This document shows positions 1 to 8,879 of a DNA stretch of 64,000 nt, piece by piece. A program made the position numbers and the translations under genes. The notes beneath the pieces are model-generated. The model was not told the origin of the DNA. It worked only from the letters and a program-made list of their open reading frames with translations, and did no database searches. The stretch is from Microlunatus sagamiharensis. GTDB lineage: Bacteria; Actinomycetota; Actinomycetes; Propionibacteriales; Propionibacteriaceae. The stretch is from contig NZ_LT629799.1 in NCBI RefSeq assembly GCF_900105785.1, positions 2,542,001 to 2,606,000 of the forward strand, in the 5' to 3' direction. The first letter of the stretch is position 1; each line of letters starts with the position of its first letter.

Positions 1-499
1 GCGTCCAGTCGGCCAGCAGCAGCTCGCCGATCGCCTTCTGCGTCCCGTACGAGGTCAGCGGCGTCTGGTGGAAGTCCTCGGGGATCGGCAGCGGCAGCGG
101 CGCCCCGTAGACGGCGATGGAGGACGTGAGCACCAGGCGCGGCGTGCGGCCCTCGGTCTCGTGCGACGTGCGGACCGCGTCGAGTAGGGCGCGCGTCCCG
201 TCGAGGTTGACGCGGTAGCCGAGGTCGAGGTCGGTCTCGGCCTGGCCGGAGACGACGGCGGCGAGGTGGAAGACGACGTCGGGACGCCCGGCCACGAGTC
301 GGTCGGCGACCCCGTCCGCGGCCAGGTCGGCGGCGACCAGGTCCACCGTGCCGGCGAACCCGTCGGGTGCCGTCGGGGCGACGACGTCGGTCAGCGTGAG
401 GTGCTCGACCGCGGCCTCCCCCAGCGAACCGTCACCCACCAGCCGCGCGACGAGCTTGCGGCCGAGCATGCCGGCCGCGCCGGTGACCAGGACGTGCAC
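1..499 (-). CDS. NAD-dependent epimerase/dehydratase, D-erythronate dehydrogenase-like (partial)
   Basis: The 3' end of the gene is cut by the window edge; about 166 residues remain. The N-terminus reads VHVLVTGAAGMLGRKL, a Rossmann GxxGxxG nucleotide-binding loop. The extended-SDR pieces follow: FHLAAVVSG, a conserved SSIAVYG stretch and the catalytic YxxxK (YGTQK). The spacing and the MLGRKL...DVVAP pattern resemble D-erythronate dehydrogenases (DenD family), which oxidise a four-carbon sugar acid with NAD. UDP-sugar epimerases are a close alternative, so the substrate is inferred. The GTG start lies 12 bp downstream of the ctaB stop, so the two genes are probably co-transcribed. Confidence 0.7.
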   Translation of the reverse strand, partial: MHVLVTGAAGMLGRKLVARLVGDGSLGEAAVEHLTLTDVVAPTAPDGFAGTVDLVAADLAADGVADRLVAGRPDVVFHLAAVVSGQAETDLDLGYRVNLDGTRALLDAVRTSHETEGRTPRLVLTSSIAVYGAPLPLPIPEDFHQTPLTSYGTQKAIGELLLADWT

Positions 500-511
500 G
501 CCCGTCCCCGC

Positions 512-1474
512 TCAGCGCAGCAGCGGGTCGACCGCGGCGGCGACGAAGACCAGGGCGAGGTAGGAGTTCGACCAGTGGAAGAGCCGCATCGGGCGCAGCG
601 CGGCGTCGGTCAGGCCGGCGCGGGCCCGGTTGTAGAGCTGCACCGCCTCGACGAGGAAGACCAGCCCGGCGATTCCGGCGACCGAGGGGTAGAGCCACCC
701 GGTCTGGGCGACGGGCCACAGCGCGAGGGAGACCAGCACGGTCACGACGCTGTAGACCAGGATCTGGCGGGCGACCGCGGGCGCGGAGCGCACGACCGGC
801 AGCATCGGCACGTCGGCCGCGGCGTAGTCGGCGCGGTAGCGGAAGGCCAGCGCCCAGGTGTGCGGCGGGGTCCAGAAGAAGACGATCGCGAACAGCACGA
901 ACGGCGCCAGCGCGATCTGGCCGGTCACCGCGGTCCAGCCGATCAGCGGCGGGAAGCAGCCGGCGATCCCGCCCCAGACGATGTTCTGGGGGGTGCGGCG
1001 CTTGAGCAGCATCGTGTAGACGAAGACGTAGAACGCGTTGGCCCCGAGGGCGAGCCCGGCGGAGAGCCAGTTGACGCCGAGGCCCAGCACGAGGGTGGCG
1101 GCGACGCCGAGCACGGCGCCGAACACCGTGGCCGCGCGCGGCCCGACCATGTGGCGCGGCAGCGCACGGCGCCGCGTACGGCGCATGCGCTCGTCGATGT
1201 CGCGGTCGAGGACGCAGTTGAAGACGTTGGCGCTGGCCGCCGCGAAGCAGCCGCCGAGCATGGTGAGCGCGACGAGCGCGAGCGGCGGGACCCCACGTGC
1301 TGCGAGGAACATCGCCGGCACGGTCGTCACCAGCAGGAGCTCGATGATCCGCGGCTTGGTCAGGTTGACGTACGCGGAGAGGACGTCGCGCGCCGTGGTC
1401 CGGGCTGCGTCGCGCTCCTCGGCGGCCGAGCCACCCGCCGCGGCGGCGTCGCCGGTCAGGTCCAGGGCGCTCAC
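512..1474 (-). CDS. ctaB: Protoheme IX farnesyltransferase (heme o synthase)
   Basis: Integral membrane UbiA-family prenyltransferase that adds a farnesyl group to protoheme IX to make heme o, the precursor of heme a for cytochrome oxidase. The 320-residue protein has the family start YVNLTKPRIIELLLVTTVPA, and the first aspartate motif is seen in NVFNCVLDRDIDERM, followed by RTRRRALPRH. Several hydrophobic helices follow, and length is normal. It lies divergent from tkt, an arrangement common in actinobacteria. GTG start. Identification is firm from the motifs. Confidence 0.95.
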   Translation of the reverse strand: MSALDLTGDAAAAGGSAAEERDAARTTARDVLSAYVNLTKPRIIELLLVTTVPAMFLAARGVPPLALVALTMLGGCFAAASANVFNCVLDRDIDERMRRTRRRALPRHMVGPRAATVFGAVLGVAATLVLGLGVNWLSAGLALGANAFYVFVYTMLLKRRTPQNIVWGGIAGCFPPLIGWTAVTGQIALAPFVLFAIVFFWTPPHTWALAFRYRADYAAADVPMLPVVRSAPAVARQILVYSVVTVLVSLALWPVAQTGWLYPSVAGIAGLVFLVEAVQLYNRARAGLTDAALRPMRLFHWSNSYLALVFVAAAVDPLLR

Positions 1475-1763
1475 AGGTTGAACTCTCTCACGTCGGGCAC
1501 CGTCGACCCACCGGACGGCGGTGCGTGTGCCCCGCCAGCGTAGGACGGCCGGCCCCCGCTCCCCAGGCCTGCGCGGTGTGGTCTACGTCGTACGGGCGGT
1601 GACGCCCGCACGACAGGTCGGGGACGTCGTGGTGAGTGGTCGGTGTCCACGCGGGTAGGCCCTGTGCTGTGACGCACCCCGCTCGATAAGGTCGGGGGGT
1701 CGGAGTCGCCGGCGCAACCGCGGTCGGCGCCCGCCTGCTGCTCGCATCCCGGAAGGATCGCTC
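1475..1763. promoter_or_regulatory. Divergent intergenic region ctaB/tkt
   Basis: This 289-bp spacer separates two genes transcribed away from each other, so both promoters should lie here. A GGAAGGA ribosome binding site precedes the tkt GTG start. I see no clear -35/-10 pair and no convincing operator palindrome. No small coding gene is evident. Confidence 0.5.
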
Positions 1764-3977
1764 GTGACCGACACCCAGACCACCTCCCCGACCCAGGACG
1801 ACATCTTCCCGGAGGGGTGGACCGACCTCGACACCAAGGCCGTGGACACCATCCGCGTCCTGGCCGCCGACGCGGTGCAGAAGGTGGGCAACGGGCACCC
1901 CGGGACGGCGATCAGCCTCGCCCCGGTCGCGTACCTGCTCTTCCAGAAGGTCATGCGTCACAACCCGGCCGAGCCGCACTGGCCGGGCCGCGACCGCTTC
2001 GTGCTCTCCTGCGGCCACTCGAGCATCTCGCTCTACCTCCAGCTGTTCATGGGCGGCTGGGGCCTGGAGCTCGAGGACATCGAGGCGCTGCGCACCTGGG
2101 GCTCCAAGACCCCGGGCCACCCGGAGTACGGCCACACCGACGGCGTCGAGATCACGACCGGCCCCCTCGGCCAGGGCATCGCCAACGCGGTGGGCATGGC
2201 GATGGCCGCCCGCCGCGAGCGCGGCCTGCTCGACCCCGACGCGCCCGAGGGCGAGTCGATCTTCGACCACCAGATCTACTGCCTGGCCTCCGACGGCGAC
2301 ATCGAGGAGGGCATCAGCAGCGAGGCGTCCTCGCTCGCCGCCACCCAGCGCCTCGGCAACCTCACGCTGATCTACGACCGCAACTTCATCTCGATCGAGG
2401 GTCACACCGACATCGCGCTGACCGAGGACACCGCGGCCCGCTACGCCGCCTACGGCTGGCACGTCACGACCGTCGACTGGCTCGAGGGCGGCGAGTACCG
2501 CGAGAACGTCAAGGCGCTCCTCGACGCGATGGATGAGGGGCGGAAGGTCACCGACCGGCCGACCTTCATCCAGCTGCGCACGATCATCGCCTGGCCCTCG
2601 CCCACCAAGCAGAACACCGAGGGCGCGCACGGCAGCGCGCTCGGCACGGACGAGGTCGCCGCGCTCAAGAAGGTCCTGGGCTTCGACCCGGACAAGACCT
2701 TCGACGTCGACCCCGCGGTCCTCGAGCACACCCGCGGGCTCCGCGACCGCGGCGCTGCGGCGCAGGCCGCGTGGCAGCAGGGCTTCGACACCTGGGCCGA
2801 GACCAACGCCGAGGGCAAGGCCCTCTACGAGCGCATGGTCGACGACGAGCTGACCCCGGGCTGGGAGGAGGCGCTCCCGACCTGGGACGCCGACCCCAAG
2901 GGCGTCGCGACGCGCGCAGCGTCGGGCGCCGTGCTCACCGCGCTCGCGCCCAGGCTCCCCGAGCTGTGGGGCGGCTCGGCCGACCTCGCCAGCTCGAACA
3001 ACACGACGCCGAAGGGCGAGCCGAGCTTCCTCCCGACCGACCGTCAGAGCGAGGAGTTCAAGGGCGGCCCGTACGGCCGGGTGCTGCACTTCGGCATCCG
3101 CGAGCACGCGATGGGCGCCATCCTCAACGGCATCAAGGTGCACGGCGGGACGCGCCCCTACGGCGGCACGTTCCTGACCTTCTCCGACTACATGCGCGGC
3201 GCGGTCCGCCTGTCGGCCCTGATGCGGGTCCCGGTCACCTACGTGTGGACCCACGACTCCATCGGTCTCGGCGAGGACGGCCCGACCCACCAGCCGATCG
3301 AGCACGTGTCGTCGCTCCGGCTGATCCCGGGCCTCGACGTCGTCCGCCCGGCCGACGCGAACGAGACCGCCGCCTCCTGGGCCGCGATCCTCAAGAACAA
3401 GGACCGGCCCGCCGGGCTCATCCTGAGCCGGCAGAACCTGCCGATCGTGCCGCGCGGCACCGACGGCTACGCCACGACCGAGGGCGTCGCCCGCGGCGCG
3501 TACGTGCTGAAGGACTTCGGCACGGCCGACCCGGACAAGACGGTGATCATCGTCGCCACCGGCTCGGAGGTGCAGCTCGCGGTCGGTGCGGCCGAGGCGC
3601 TGGCCGGCGAGGGCGTCGCCGTGCGCGTGGTCTCGATGCCCTGCCGCGAGTGGTTCGACGAGCAGGACGACGCCTACCGCGAGTCGGTCATCCCGGCGGC
3701 CGTCAAGGCGCGGGTCAGCGTCGAGGCCGGGGTCTCGGGCAGCTGGCGCGACATCGTCGGCGACGCCGGCCGGATCGTCAGCATCAACCACTACGGCGCC
3801 AGCGCCGACGGTGCGCTGCTGTTCAAGGAGTTCGGGTTCACCACCGAGACCGTCGCCGCCGCGGCGCGGGAGAGCCTGGCCCACGCCTCCGACGCCGGGG
3901 CGCCGCTGCACGCCGCGGCCGCCGGCCCCAAGAACACCGGCGACCACGAGCCCGACGCGGGCGCCACGATCAGCTGA
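1764..3977 (+). CDS. tkt: Transketolase
   Basis: Thiamine-diphosphate enzyme that moves two-carbon units between ketose and aldose phosphates in the non-oxidative pentose phosphate pathway and the Calvin-type interconversions. The protein has 737 residues. The N-terminal third has NGHPGTAISLAP and GPLGQGIANAVGMA, and the thiamine-diphosphate motif begins at GDIEEGISSE. The Pyr domain has GIREHAMGAILNG, and TYVWTHDSIGLGEDGPTHQ carries substrate-binding histidines. Length and order match bacterial transketolases. GTG start with GGAAGGA upstream. It is the first gene of a tkt-tal-pgl run. Confidence 0.98.
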   Translation: MTDTQTTSPTQDDIFPEGWTDLDTKAVDTIRVLAADAVQKVGNGHPGTAISLAPVAYLLFQKVMRHNPAEPHWPGRDRFVLSCGHSSISLYLQLFMGGWGLELEDIEALRTWGSKTPGHPEYGHTDGVEITTGPLGQGIANAVGMAMAARRERGLLDPDAPEGESIFDHQIYCLASDGDIEEGISSEASSLAATQRLGNLTLIYDRNFISIEGHTDIALTEDTAARYAAYGWHVTTVDWLEGGEYRENVKALLDAMDEGRKVTDRPTFIQLRTIIAWPSPTKQNTEGAHGSALGTDEVAALKKVLGFDPDKTFDVDPAVLEHTRGLRDRGAAAQAAWQQGFDTWAETNAEGKALYERMVDDELTPGWEEALPTWDADPKGVATRAASGAVLTALAPRLPELWGGSADLASSNNTTPKGEPSFLPTDRQSEEFKGGPYGRVLHFGIREHAMGAILNGIKVHGGTRPYGGTFLTFSDYMRGAVRLSALMRVPVTYVWTHDSIGLGEDGPTHQPIEHVSSLRLIPGLDVVRPADANETAASWAAILKNKDRPAGLILSRQNLPIVPRGTDGYATTEGVARGAYVLKDFGTADPDKTVIIVATGSEVQLAVGAAEALAGEGVAVRVVSMPCREWFDEQDDAYRESVIPAAVKARVSVEAGVSGSWRDIVGDAGRIVSINHYGASADGALLFKEFGFTTETVAAAARESLAHASDAGAPLHAAAAGPKNTGDHEPDAGATIS

Positions 3978-4025
3978 GCACCCCTCAACCCACCTCGCAC
4001 CACCCATCCCGAGAAGGACAAGCAC

Positions 4026-5180
4026 ATGAGCGACCGACTCAAGGGTCTCGCCGACGAGGGCGTCTCCATCTGGCTCGACGACCTGTCGCGCGAGCGCATC
4101 AAGACCGGCAACCTCGAGGGCCTGATCAAGGACTCCTCCGTCGTCGGCGTCACCACCAACCCGACGATCTTCGCCTCGGCGCTGTCGAACGGGGCCGCCT
4201 ACGACGACCAGGTCCGTGAGCTCGCCTCGCGCGACACGGCCGTGGCCGACGCGATCAAGACGCTGACGTCGGACGACGTCCGCAACGCCTGCGACCTCTT
4301 CAAGGGTGTCTACGACTCCACGAACGGTGTGGACGGGCGGGTCTCGATCGAGGTCGAGCCCGGGCTGGCCATGGACACCGAGGGCACCTCGGCGCAGGCC
4401 GCCGACCTGTGGAAGATCGTCGACCGGCCGAACGTGCTGATCAAGATCCCGGCGACCAAGCCCGGCCTGCCGGCGATCGCCAACGCGATCGGCGAGGGCA
4501 TCAGCGTGAACGTGACGCTGATCTTCTCCCTCGAGCGCTACCGCGCCGTGATGGACGCCTACCTCAGCGGGCTCGAGCAGGCCTCGGCCAACGGCCACGA
4601 CCTGAGCGGCATCCACTCGGTGGCGTCGTTCTTCATCTCCCGCGTCGACTCCGAGGTCGACAAGCGCCTCGACGCCATCGGCAGCGACGAGGCCCTCGCG
4701 CTCAAGGGCAAGGCGGCCATCGCGAACGGCCGGCTCGCCTACGCCGCGTACGAGGAGGTGTTCGCCGGCGAGCGCTTCGCGGCCCTCGAGGCCAAGGGGG
4801 CGAACCGGCAGCGTCCGCTGTGGGCCTCCACCGGGGTCAAGAACCCCGACCTGCCCGACACGCTCTACGTCACCGAGCTCGTGGTCGCCGGCACGGTCAA
4901 CACCATGCCGGAGAAGACGATGCAGGCCTTCGCCGACCACGGCGAGCTCAACGGCGACCGCGTCAGCGGCACCGAGGAGGAGGCGACGCAGGTCTTCGAC
5001 CAGCTGGAGGCCGTGGGCGTCGACCTCGACGACGTGTGGGAGGTCCTCGAGTCCGAGGGCGTCGACAAGTTCGACAAGTCGTGGGGCGAGCTCGTCGACA
5101 CCGTCCAGACGGCGCTCGACGACGCGAAGAAGGGCAAGGCGCCGGGCGAGTCGACCGACGTCGACGACCCCAACAACTAG
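4026..5180 (+). CDS. tal: Transaldolase
   Basis: Transfers a dihydroxyacetone unit from sedoheptulose 7-phosphate to glyceraldehyde 3-phosphate. At 384 residues it belongs to the longer actinobacterial/cyanobacterial transaldolase class. [15 protein letters not shown] is the conserved N-terminal substrate loop, [16 protein letters not shown] holds the Schiff-base lysine, and [11 protein letters not shown] is also conserved. AGAAGGA precedes the ATG. It lies 48 bp behind tkt, so co-transcription is likely; a strong hairpin follows. Confidence 0.97.
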   Translation: MSDRLKGLADEGVSIWLDDLSRERIKTGNLEGLIKDSSVVGVTTNPTIFASALSNGAAYDDQVRELASRDTAVADAIKTLTSDDVRNACDLFKGVYDSTNGVDGRVSIEVEPGLAMDTEGTSAQAADLWKIVDRPNVLIKIPATKPGLPAIANAIGEGISVNVTLIFSLERYRAVMDAYLSGLEQASANGHDLSGIHSVASFFISRVDSEVDKRLDAIGSDEALALKGKAAIANGRLAYAAYEEVFAGERFAALEAKGANRQRPLWASTGVKNPDLPDTLYVTELVVAGTVNTMPEKTMQAFADHGELNGDRVSGTEEEATQVFDQLEAVGVDLDDVWEVLESEGVDKFDKSWGELVDTVQTALDDAKKGKAPGESTDVDDPNN

Positions 5181-5195
5181 GTCTCACGCAGCACG

Positions 5196-5229
5196 AGGGC
5201 CGGACGGAGCGCACGCTCCGTCCGGCCCT
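5196..5229 (+). terminator. GC-rich hairpin after tal
   Basis: Perfect 15-bp inverted repeat (5196-5210 and 5215-5229) around a GCAC loop, 16 bp after the tal stop. There is no T-tract, which is usual for actinobacterial terminators. As pgl follows on the same strand 43 bp later, this may attenuate rather than end transcription. Confidence 0.8.
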
Positions 5230-5271
5230 GCTCGTCCCCGCACACCCTCGTCCCCACCAGGAGGCCCCGCC

Positions 5272-6024
5272 GTGCCCACCCCTGCCGAGATCGTCGTCCA
5301 CGCCGACGCCGACGCCGTCGCCGAGGCGCTGGCCTCCCGGCTCACCCGCACCCTCGCCGACCTGCAGGCCCGGGGTCGCACCCCGCAGGTCTGCCTGACC
5401 GGCGGTGGCATCGCCACGAAGGCGTACGCGCGGCTCGCCGCCGACGGCCCGGGCGACGTCGACTGGTCGCGGGTGGACCTGTGGTGGGGCGACGAGCGGT
5501 TCGTGCCCGCCGCGGACGCCGACCGCAACGCGGACGCGACCGTGGAGGCCCTGCGCGGCCCGCTGCGCCTCGACGACGCGCACCTGCACGTGATGCCCGC
5601 CTCCGGAGCCGGCCTCGACCTGGACGAGGCGGCGGCCGCGTACGCGCGTGAGCTCGGCGAGACGGTCTTCGACGTCTGCCTGCTCGGCATGGGCCCCGAC
5701 GGGCACGTCGCGTCGCTGTTCCCCGGCCACCCCGACGCGGACGCGCCCGGCACCGTGATCGCGGTCCGGAGCTCCCCCAAGCCCCCGCCCGAGCGCCTCA
5801 GCGTGACCATGGACGTCATCAACCGCTCGCGCCAGGTGTGGTTCTGCGTCAGCGGCGCGGAGAAGGCCGAGGCGGTCGCGAAGGGCGTGCTGGGCACGGG
5901 TCCCGACCCGGTGCCGGCCGCCCGCGCCACGGGCACGGAGGCGACCGTGTGGCTGGTCGACGAGGCGGCCGTGGCCGACCTGCCCGAGACGCTGCCGGGC
6001 GGCGCCGAGCGCGTCGAGGTCTAG
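5272..6024 (+). CDS. pgl: 6-phosphogluconolactonase
   Basis: Hydrolyses 6-phosphogluconolactone to 6-phosphogluconate, the second step of the oxidative pentose phosphate pathway. The 250-residue protein is of DevB/Pgl type: CLTGGGIATKAYARL near the N-terminus, VDLWWGDERFVPA, and the LLGMGPDGHVASLFPGH block that lines the active site. GTG start. Grouping with tkt and tal supports the role. In many actinobacteria zwf and opcA stand between tal and pgl; both are absent here. Confidence 0.93.
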   Translation: MPTPAEIVVHADADAVAEALASRLTRTLADLQARGRTPQVCLTGGGIATKAYARLAADGPGDVDWSRVDLWWGDERFVPAADADRNADATVEALRGPLRLDDAHLHVMPASGAGLDLDEAAAAYARELGETVFDVCLLGMGPDGHVASLFPGHPDADAPGTVIAVRSSPKPPPERLSVTMDVINRSRQVWFCVSGAEKAEAVAKGVLGTGPDPVPAARATGTEATVWLVDEAAVADLPETLPGGAERVEV

Positions 6025-6058
6025 TCCCCGCGCGGGGGCGGGACCTCGGCGCGGGACG

Positions 6059-6733
6059 TCAGCGCGGCGCGGGCGCCAGCCGGCGGTCGAGCCAGCGGAA
6101 GACCAGCAGGAGCAGCACGCCGAGCACCAGCACCCCGCCTACGGCGAGCAGCGCGGGGCCGTAGCCAACCTCGGAGACGTCGAGGAAGGGGTACGGGTAC
6201 CAGCCGGTGATCGCACCACGCACGAACGTGTAGACGACCCAGGCCAGCGGCCAGGCGAAGGCCCAGCCGAACGTGGACCAGGCGATCCGCGGGCGCGGCC
6301 CGACCAGGGCCCAGAAGACCACCGTGGCCAGGGGCGAGACGAGGTGGAAGCCCATGCCGGCCACCAGGGCCCAGCCGGACAGGTCGACCAGCGGCGCCAG
6401 CAGCGTCCAGTAGACGATGCCGGTGATCGAGATGCCGAGCAGCGCGTCGAGGCGGACGACCCGCCACACGCGGCCGTCGCGGGCCGGGTCGAGGGCCAGC
6501 GTCAGCGACGCCGCCAGCACGAAGAGGTTGCTCTGGATGGTGAAGTAGCTGAGGAAGTCGGCCAGCCGCCGGCCGACCGAGACCCCTGCCAGGCTGTCGC
6601 CGGTGTTGCTGTCGGTGCCGCCGAAGAGCAGCAGGGCGAGCTGGACGACGAGCGAGACGACCACCACCAGGGCGACCGCGGCGTGCAGCGCCCGCGGGAG
6701 GCGGTGGGTCCGGGGGTCGGCGGTCGTGCTCAG
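6059..6733 (-). CDS. Pr6Pr family integral membrane protein
   Basis: About 224 residues with six hydrophobic segments and the family-defining pattern YFTIQSNLFV near residue 55. Pr6Pr proteins are of unknown function. The frame stays open upstream, but similarity begins at STTADPRTHRL. The best start is a CTG at 6731-6733 that overlaps the TGA of the upstream gene (CTGA), giving translational coupling. No ATG, GTG or TTG lies at that point, so the start is uncertain. It is convergent with pgl. Confidence 0.7.
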   Translation of the reverse strand: MSTTADPRTHRLPRALHAAVALVVVVSLVVQLALLLFGGTDSNTGDSLAGVSVGRRLADFLSYFTIQSNLFVLAASLTLALDPARDGRVWRVVRLDALLGISITGIVYWTLLAPLVDLSGWALVAGMGFHLVSPLATVVFWALVGPRPRIAWSTFGWAFAWPLAWVVYTFVRGAITGWYPYPFLDVSEVGYGPALLAVGGVLVLGVLLLLVFRWLDRRLAPAPR

Positions 6734-7134
6734 CGCAGCTCGACCCCGTCGAGCAGCTCGCGCATCGTGCGGTACGGGTCGGCGGAGCCGAGCACGTTCT
6801 CGCCGCGCTTGAGCAGGCAGCAGAAGACCCGCATGTGGTCGGAGCCGACGGTCCGCCAGGAGGCCACCCGGGCCTGTTCCCACAGGCACGTCGTCTCCAG
6901 CACGTACGGCTGCAGCAGCTGCCAGGTGTGCAGGTCGGCCGTGCCCAGCAGGCCGGTGTTCAACGGCACCCCGGCCAGCCAGGCGACGATCTCGTCGACC
7001 TTCGAGCCCTCGCGGACCGGGTTGCCGACCGTGGCCGCCGCGAAGACGTGCAGGAACGTGGTGGTCGCCACCTCGACGGCGTCCGCGCGGTAGAGCCCCT
7101 CCAAGCCCGCGTAGCGCGGTGGCCGGGGCGGCAC
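6730..7134 (-). CDS. Conserved hypothetical protein next to rbpA
   Basis: A 134-residue protein that I do not recognise. It is mostly alpha-helical by composition, with two adjacent cysteines (VFCCLLKRGENV) near the C-terminus and one more in LETTCLWEQ. There is no signal peptide or membrane segment. The GTG start lies directly behind the rbpA stop and its own stop overlaps the next gene, so the three genes look like one unit. It could serve in regulation or metal binding, but nothing in the sequence decides this. Confidence 0.7.
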   Translation of the reverse strand: MPPRPPRYAGLEGLYRADAVEVATTTFLHVFAAATVGNPVREGSKVDEIVAWLAGVPLNTGLLGTADLHTWQLLQPYVLETTCLWEQARVASWRTVGSDHMRVFCCLLKRGENVLGSADPYRTMRELLDGVELR

Positions 7135-7136
7135 GC

Positions 7137-7496
7137 TCAGTAGATGACCTCGCCGCGCGCGCGCCGGTCGCGCAGCGACGCGAGCGCCTCGCTGAGGATC
7201 GTCGCCGCCTCGACGTCGCTGCGACGCTCCTTCACGTAGGCGAGGTGCGTCTTGTACGGCTCGTTCTTCGTCGGCGGCGGCGGGTTCTTGGCGTCGTTGT
7301 TCGCCGGGAGGCCGCAGCGCGGGCAGTCCCACATCTCCGGCACCGCCGCGTCGGCGGCGAACGCTGGCCGCGTCTCGTGCCCGGACGAGCAGAAGTAGGA
7401 GACGTAGAGCCGCGGTGCGGTGTCGCCCCGCTCGGCCTCGCCCATCGGCCCTGCCCCGACCCTGCTGCCCCGGATCGCGCTTCCGCTACCAGCCAC
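7137..7496 (-). CDS. rbpA: RNA polymerase-binding protein RbpA
   Basis: Small actinobacterial transcription factor that binds the principal sigma factor and RNA polymerase and stabilises open promoter complexes. The 119-residue protein has AIRGSRVGAGPMGEAERG in the N-terminal tail and basic linker. A zinc-ribbon-like core follows (YFCSSGH...WDCPRCG, three visible cysteines plus His), then the C-terminal sigma-interaction helix around KTHLAYVKERRS. A GGGGGA ribosome binding site precedes the GTG start. The gene is a strong actinobacterial marker. Confidence 0.97.
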   Translation of the reverse strand: MAGSGSAIRGSRVGAGPMGEAERGDTAPRLYVSYFCSSGHETRPAFAADAAVPEMWDCPRCGLPANNDAKNPPPPTKNEPYKTHLAYVKERRSDVEAATILSEALASLRDRRARGEVIY

Positions 7497-7618
7497 CGTC
7501 AGATCCCCCGATCCGTGTTGTCAGAGGTGCACATCGTGCACGTCGCCCTGCGAGGCCCATCCTTGGACGTCAAGTATGAGACGGCTGAGCGGCACGCCGG
7601 TCCAGCACCAGCCACGTC

Positions 7619-7864
7619 TCAGGAACCGAGCTTGTAGAGCAGCCCGAGGGCGACGATGCAGGCCAGCCAGATCACCGCGATGATGATCGTGAGCCGGTCC
7701 AGGTTGCGCTCGGCGACCGACGACCCGCCGAGCGACGACGAGATGCCGCCGCCGAAGAGGTCGGAGAGGCCGCCACCGCGCCCCTTGTGGAGCAGGACGA
7801 ACAGGGCCAGCGCCACGCTCGTGATGACGAGCACGATCGAGAAGATCAGGATCGGGGTGGTCAT
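7619..7864 (-). CDS. secG: Preprotein translocase subunit SecG
   Basis: Small membrane subunit of the SecYEG protein export channel. About 81 residues with two transmembrane helices (ILIFSIVLVITSVALALFVL and LTIIIAVIWLACIVALGLL), joined by a glycine-rich loop GRGGGLSDLFGGG typical of SecG. I chose the ATG at 7864; in-frame GTG codons a few residues upstream are possible. Its place behind tpiA in gap-pgk-tpiA-secG is the standard actinobacterial order. Confidence 0.93.
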   Translation of the reverse strand: MTTPILIFSIVLVITSVALALFVLLHKGRGGGLSDLFGGGISSSLGGSSVAERNLDRLTIIIAVIWLACIVALGLLYKLGS

Positions 7865-7878
7865 GAGAGGCACAAGCA

Positions 7879-7902
7879 CGGGCTGAAGTTTAACCCAGCC
7901 CG
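7879..7902 (-). terminator. Small hairpin between tpiA and secG
   Basis: Perfect 7-bp inverted repeat (CGGGCTG at 7879-7885, CAGCCCG at 7896-7902) around an AT-rich loop containing GTTTAA, just upstream of the secG start. It may weakly terminate or attenuate transcription from tpiA, or lie in the secG leader. Confidence 0.45.
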
Positions 7903-8021
7903 GGCCCCGGACCCACCGCTCTGCACGGGCGGCACCCCGCTCGGGACGGCGACGGCCCGGAAGGTCCCCACGCAGGATGGTGGACCCGCCGGGCCGGCGG
8001 TCGGGGCTCAGGCGTGCAGGG

Positions 8022-8810
8022 TCAGAGCGTGGGCAGGTCGTAGAAGCGCGCGATGCCCGAGAACTCCTCGACCTTGAGGCTCGCGCCGCCCACGAGGGCG
8101 CCGTCCACGTCGGGCTGGGCCATGATCGCGGCCACGTTGTCGGACTTGACCGAGCCGCCGTAGAGCACGCGGACCGCGTCGGCGGTGTCCTCGGCGTACA
8201 GCTCGGCGACGGTCGCCCGCACCGCGGCGCAGACCTCCTGCGCGTCCTCGGGGGTCGCGGTCAGGCCGGTGCCGATCGCCCAGACCGGCTCGTAGGCGAT
8301 CACGAGCCCGGCGACCTGCTCGGCCGAGAAGCCGGCGAGCCCGGCCCGGACCTGCGCGACGACGTGGGCCACGTGCTCGCCGCTCTCGCGGACGTCCTTG
8401 CCCTCCCCCACGCAGACGATCGGCGTGATGCCGGCGGCCAGGGCGAGGTGGGCCTTGGTGTTGACCAGCGCGTCGTCCTCGTGGTGGTACTCGCGCCGCT
8501 CCGAGTGGCCGACCGCGACGTAGCGGCAGCCGAGCTTGGCCAGCATCGACGCCGAGATCTCCCCGGTGTAGGCCCCGGCGTCGTGCGCCGAGAGGTCCTG
8601 GGCGCCGTACGCGAGCTTGAGCCGGTCGCCGTCGATCAGCGTCTGCACCGAGCGGAGGTCGGTGAACGGCACGAGCACGACCACCTCGGACTTCGCCGCG
8701 TCGTGCTTCTTGTCGTCCAGCGTCCAGGCGAGCTTCTGCACGAAGCCCACCGCCTCGACGTGGTTGAGGTTCATCTTCCAGTTGCCGGCCATCAGCGGCG
8801 TGCGGGGCAC
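8022..8810 (-). CDS. tpiA: Triosephosphate isomerase
   Basis: Interconverts dihydroxyacetone phosphate and glyceraldehyde 3-phosphate. 262 residues, a TIM barrel. [10 protein letters not shown] contains the catalytic lysine, [12 protein letters not shown] the catalytic histidine, and [12 protein letters not shown] the catalytic glutamate and flexible loop 6; [11 protein letters not shown] is the phosphate-binding loop. AAGGA precedes the GTG start at 8810. It is the third gene of the gap-pgk-tpiA operon. Confidence 0.98.
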   Translation of the reverse strand: MPRTPLMAGNWKMNLNHVEAVGFVQKLAWTLDDKKHDAAKSEVVVLVPFTDLRSVQTLIDGDRLKLAYGAQDLSAHDAGAYTGEISASMLAKLGCRYVAVGHSERREYHHEDDALVNTKAHLALAAGITPIVCVGEGKDVRESGEHVAHVVAQVRAGLAGFSAEQVAGLVIAYEPVWAIGTGLTATPEDAQEVCAAVRATVAELYAEDTADAVRVLYGGSVKSDNVAAIMAQPDVDGALVGGASLKVEEFSGIARFYDLPTL

Positions 8811-8879
8811 AGGGTGTCCTTCGTCAGTTGGGTCGTGCGGCGGGGTACGGCGGGTGCTGCGTACGAATGCGGGCGGCGG

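Noticed and set aside
1488-4940. Very long open frames antisense to tkt/tal and to many other genes
   Set aside because: At this GC content the frames opposite and beside real genes rarely meet a stop. They lack family motifs, ribosome binding sites and sensible composition (Arg, Gly, Ala and Pro only).
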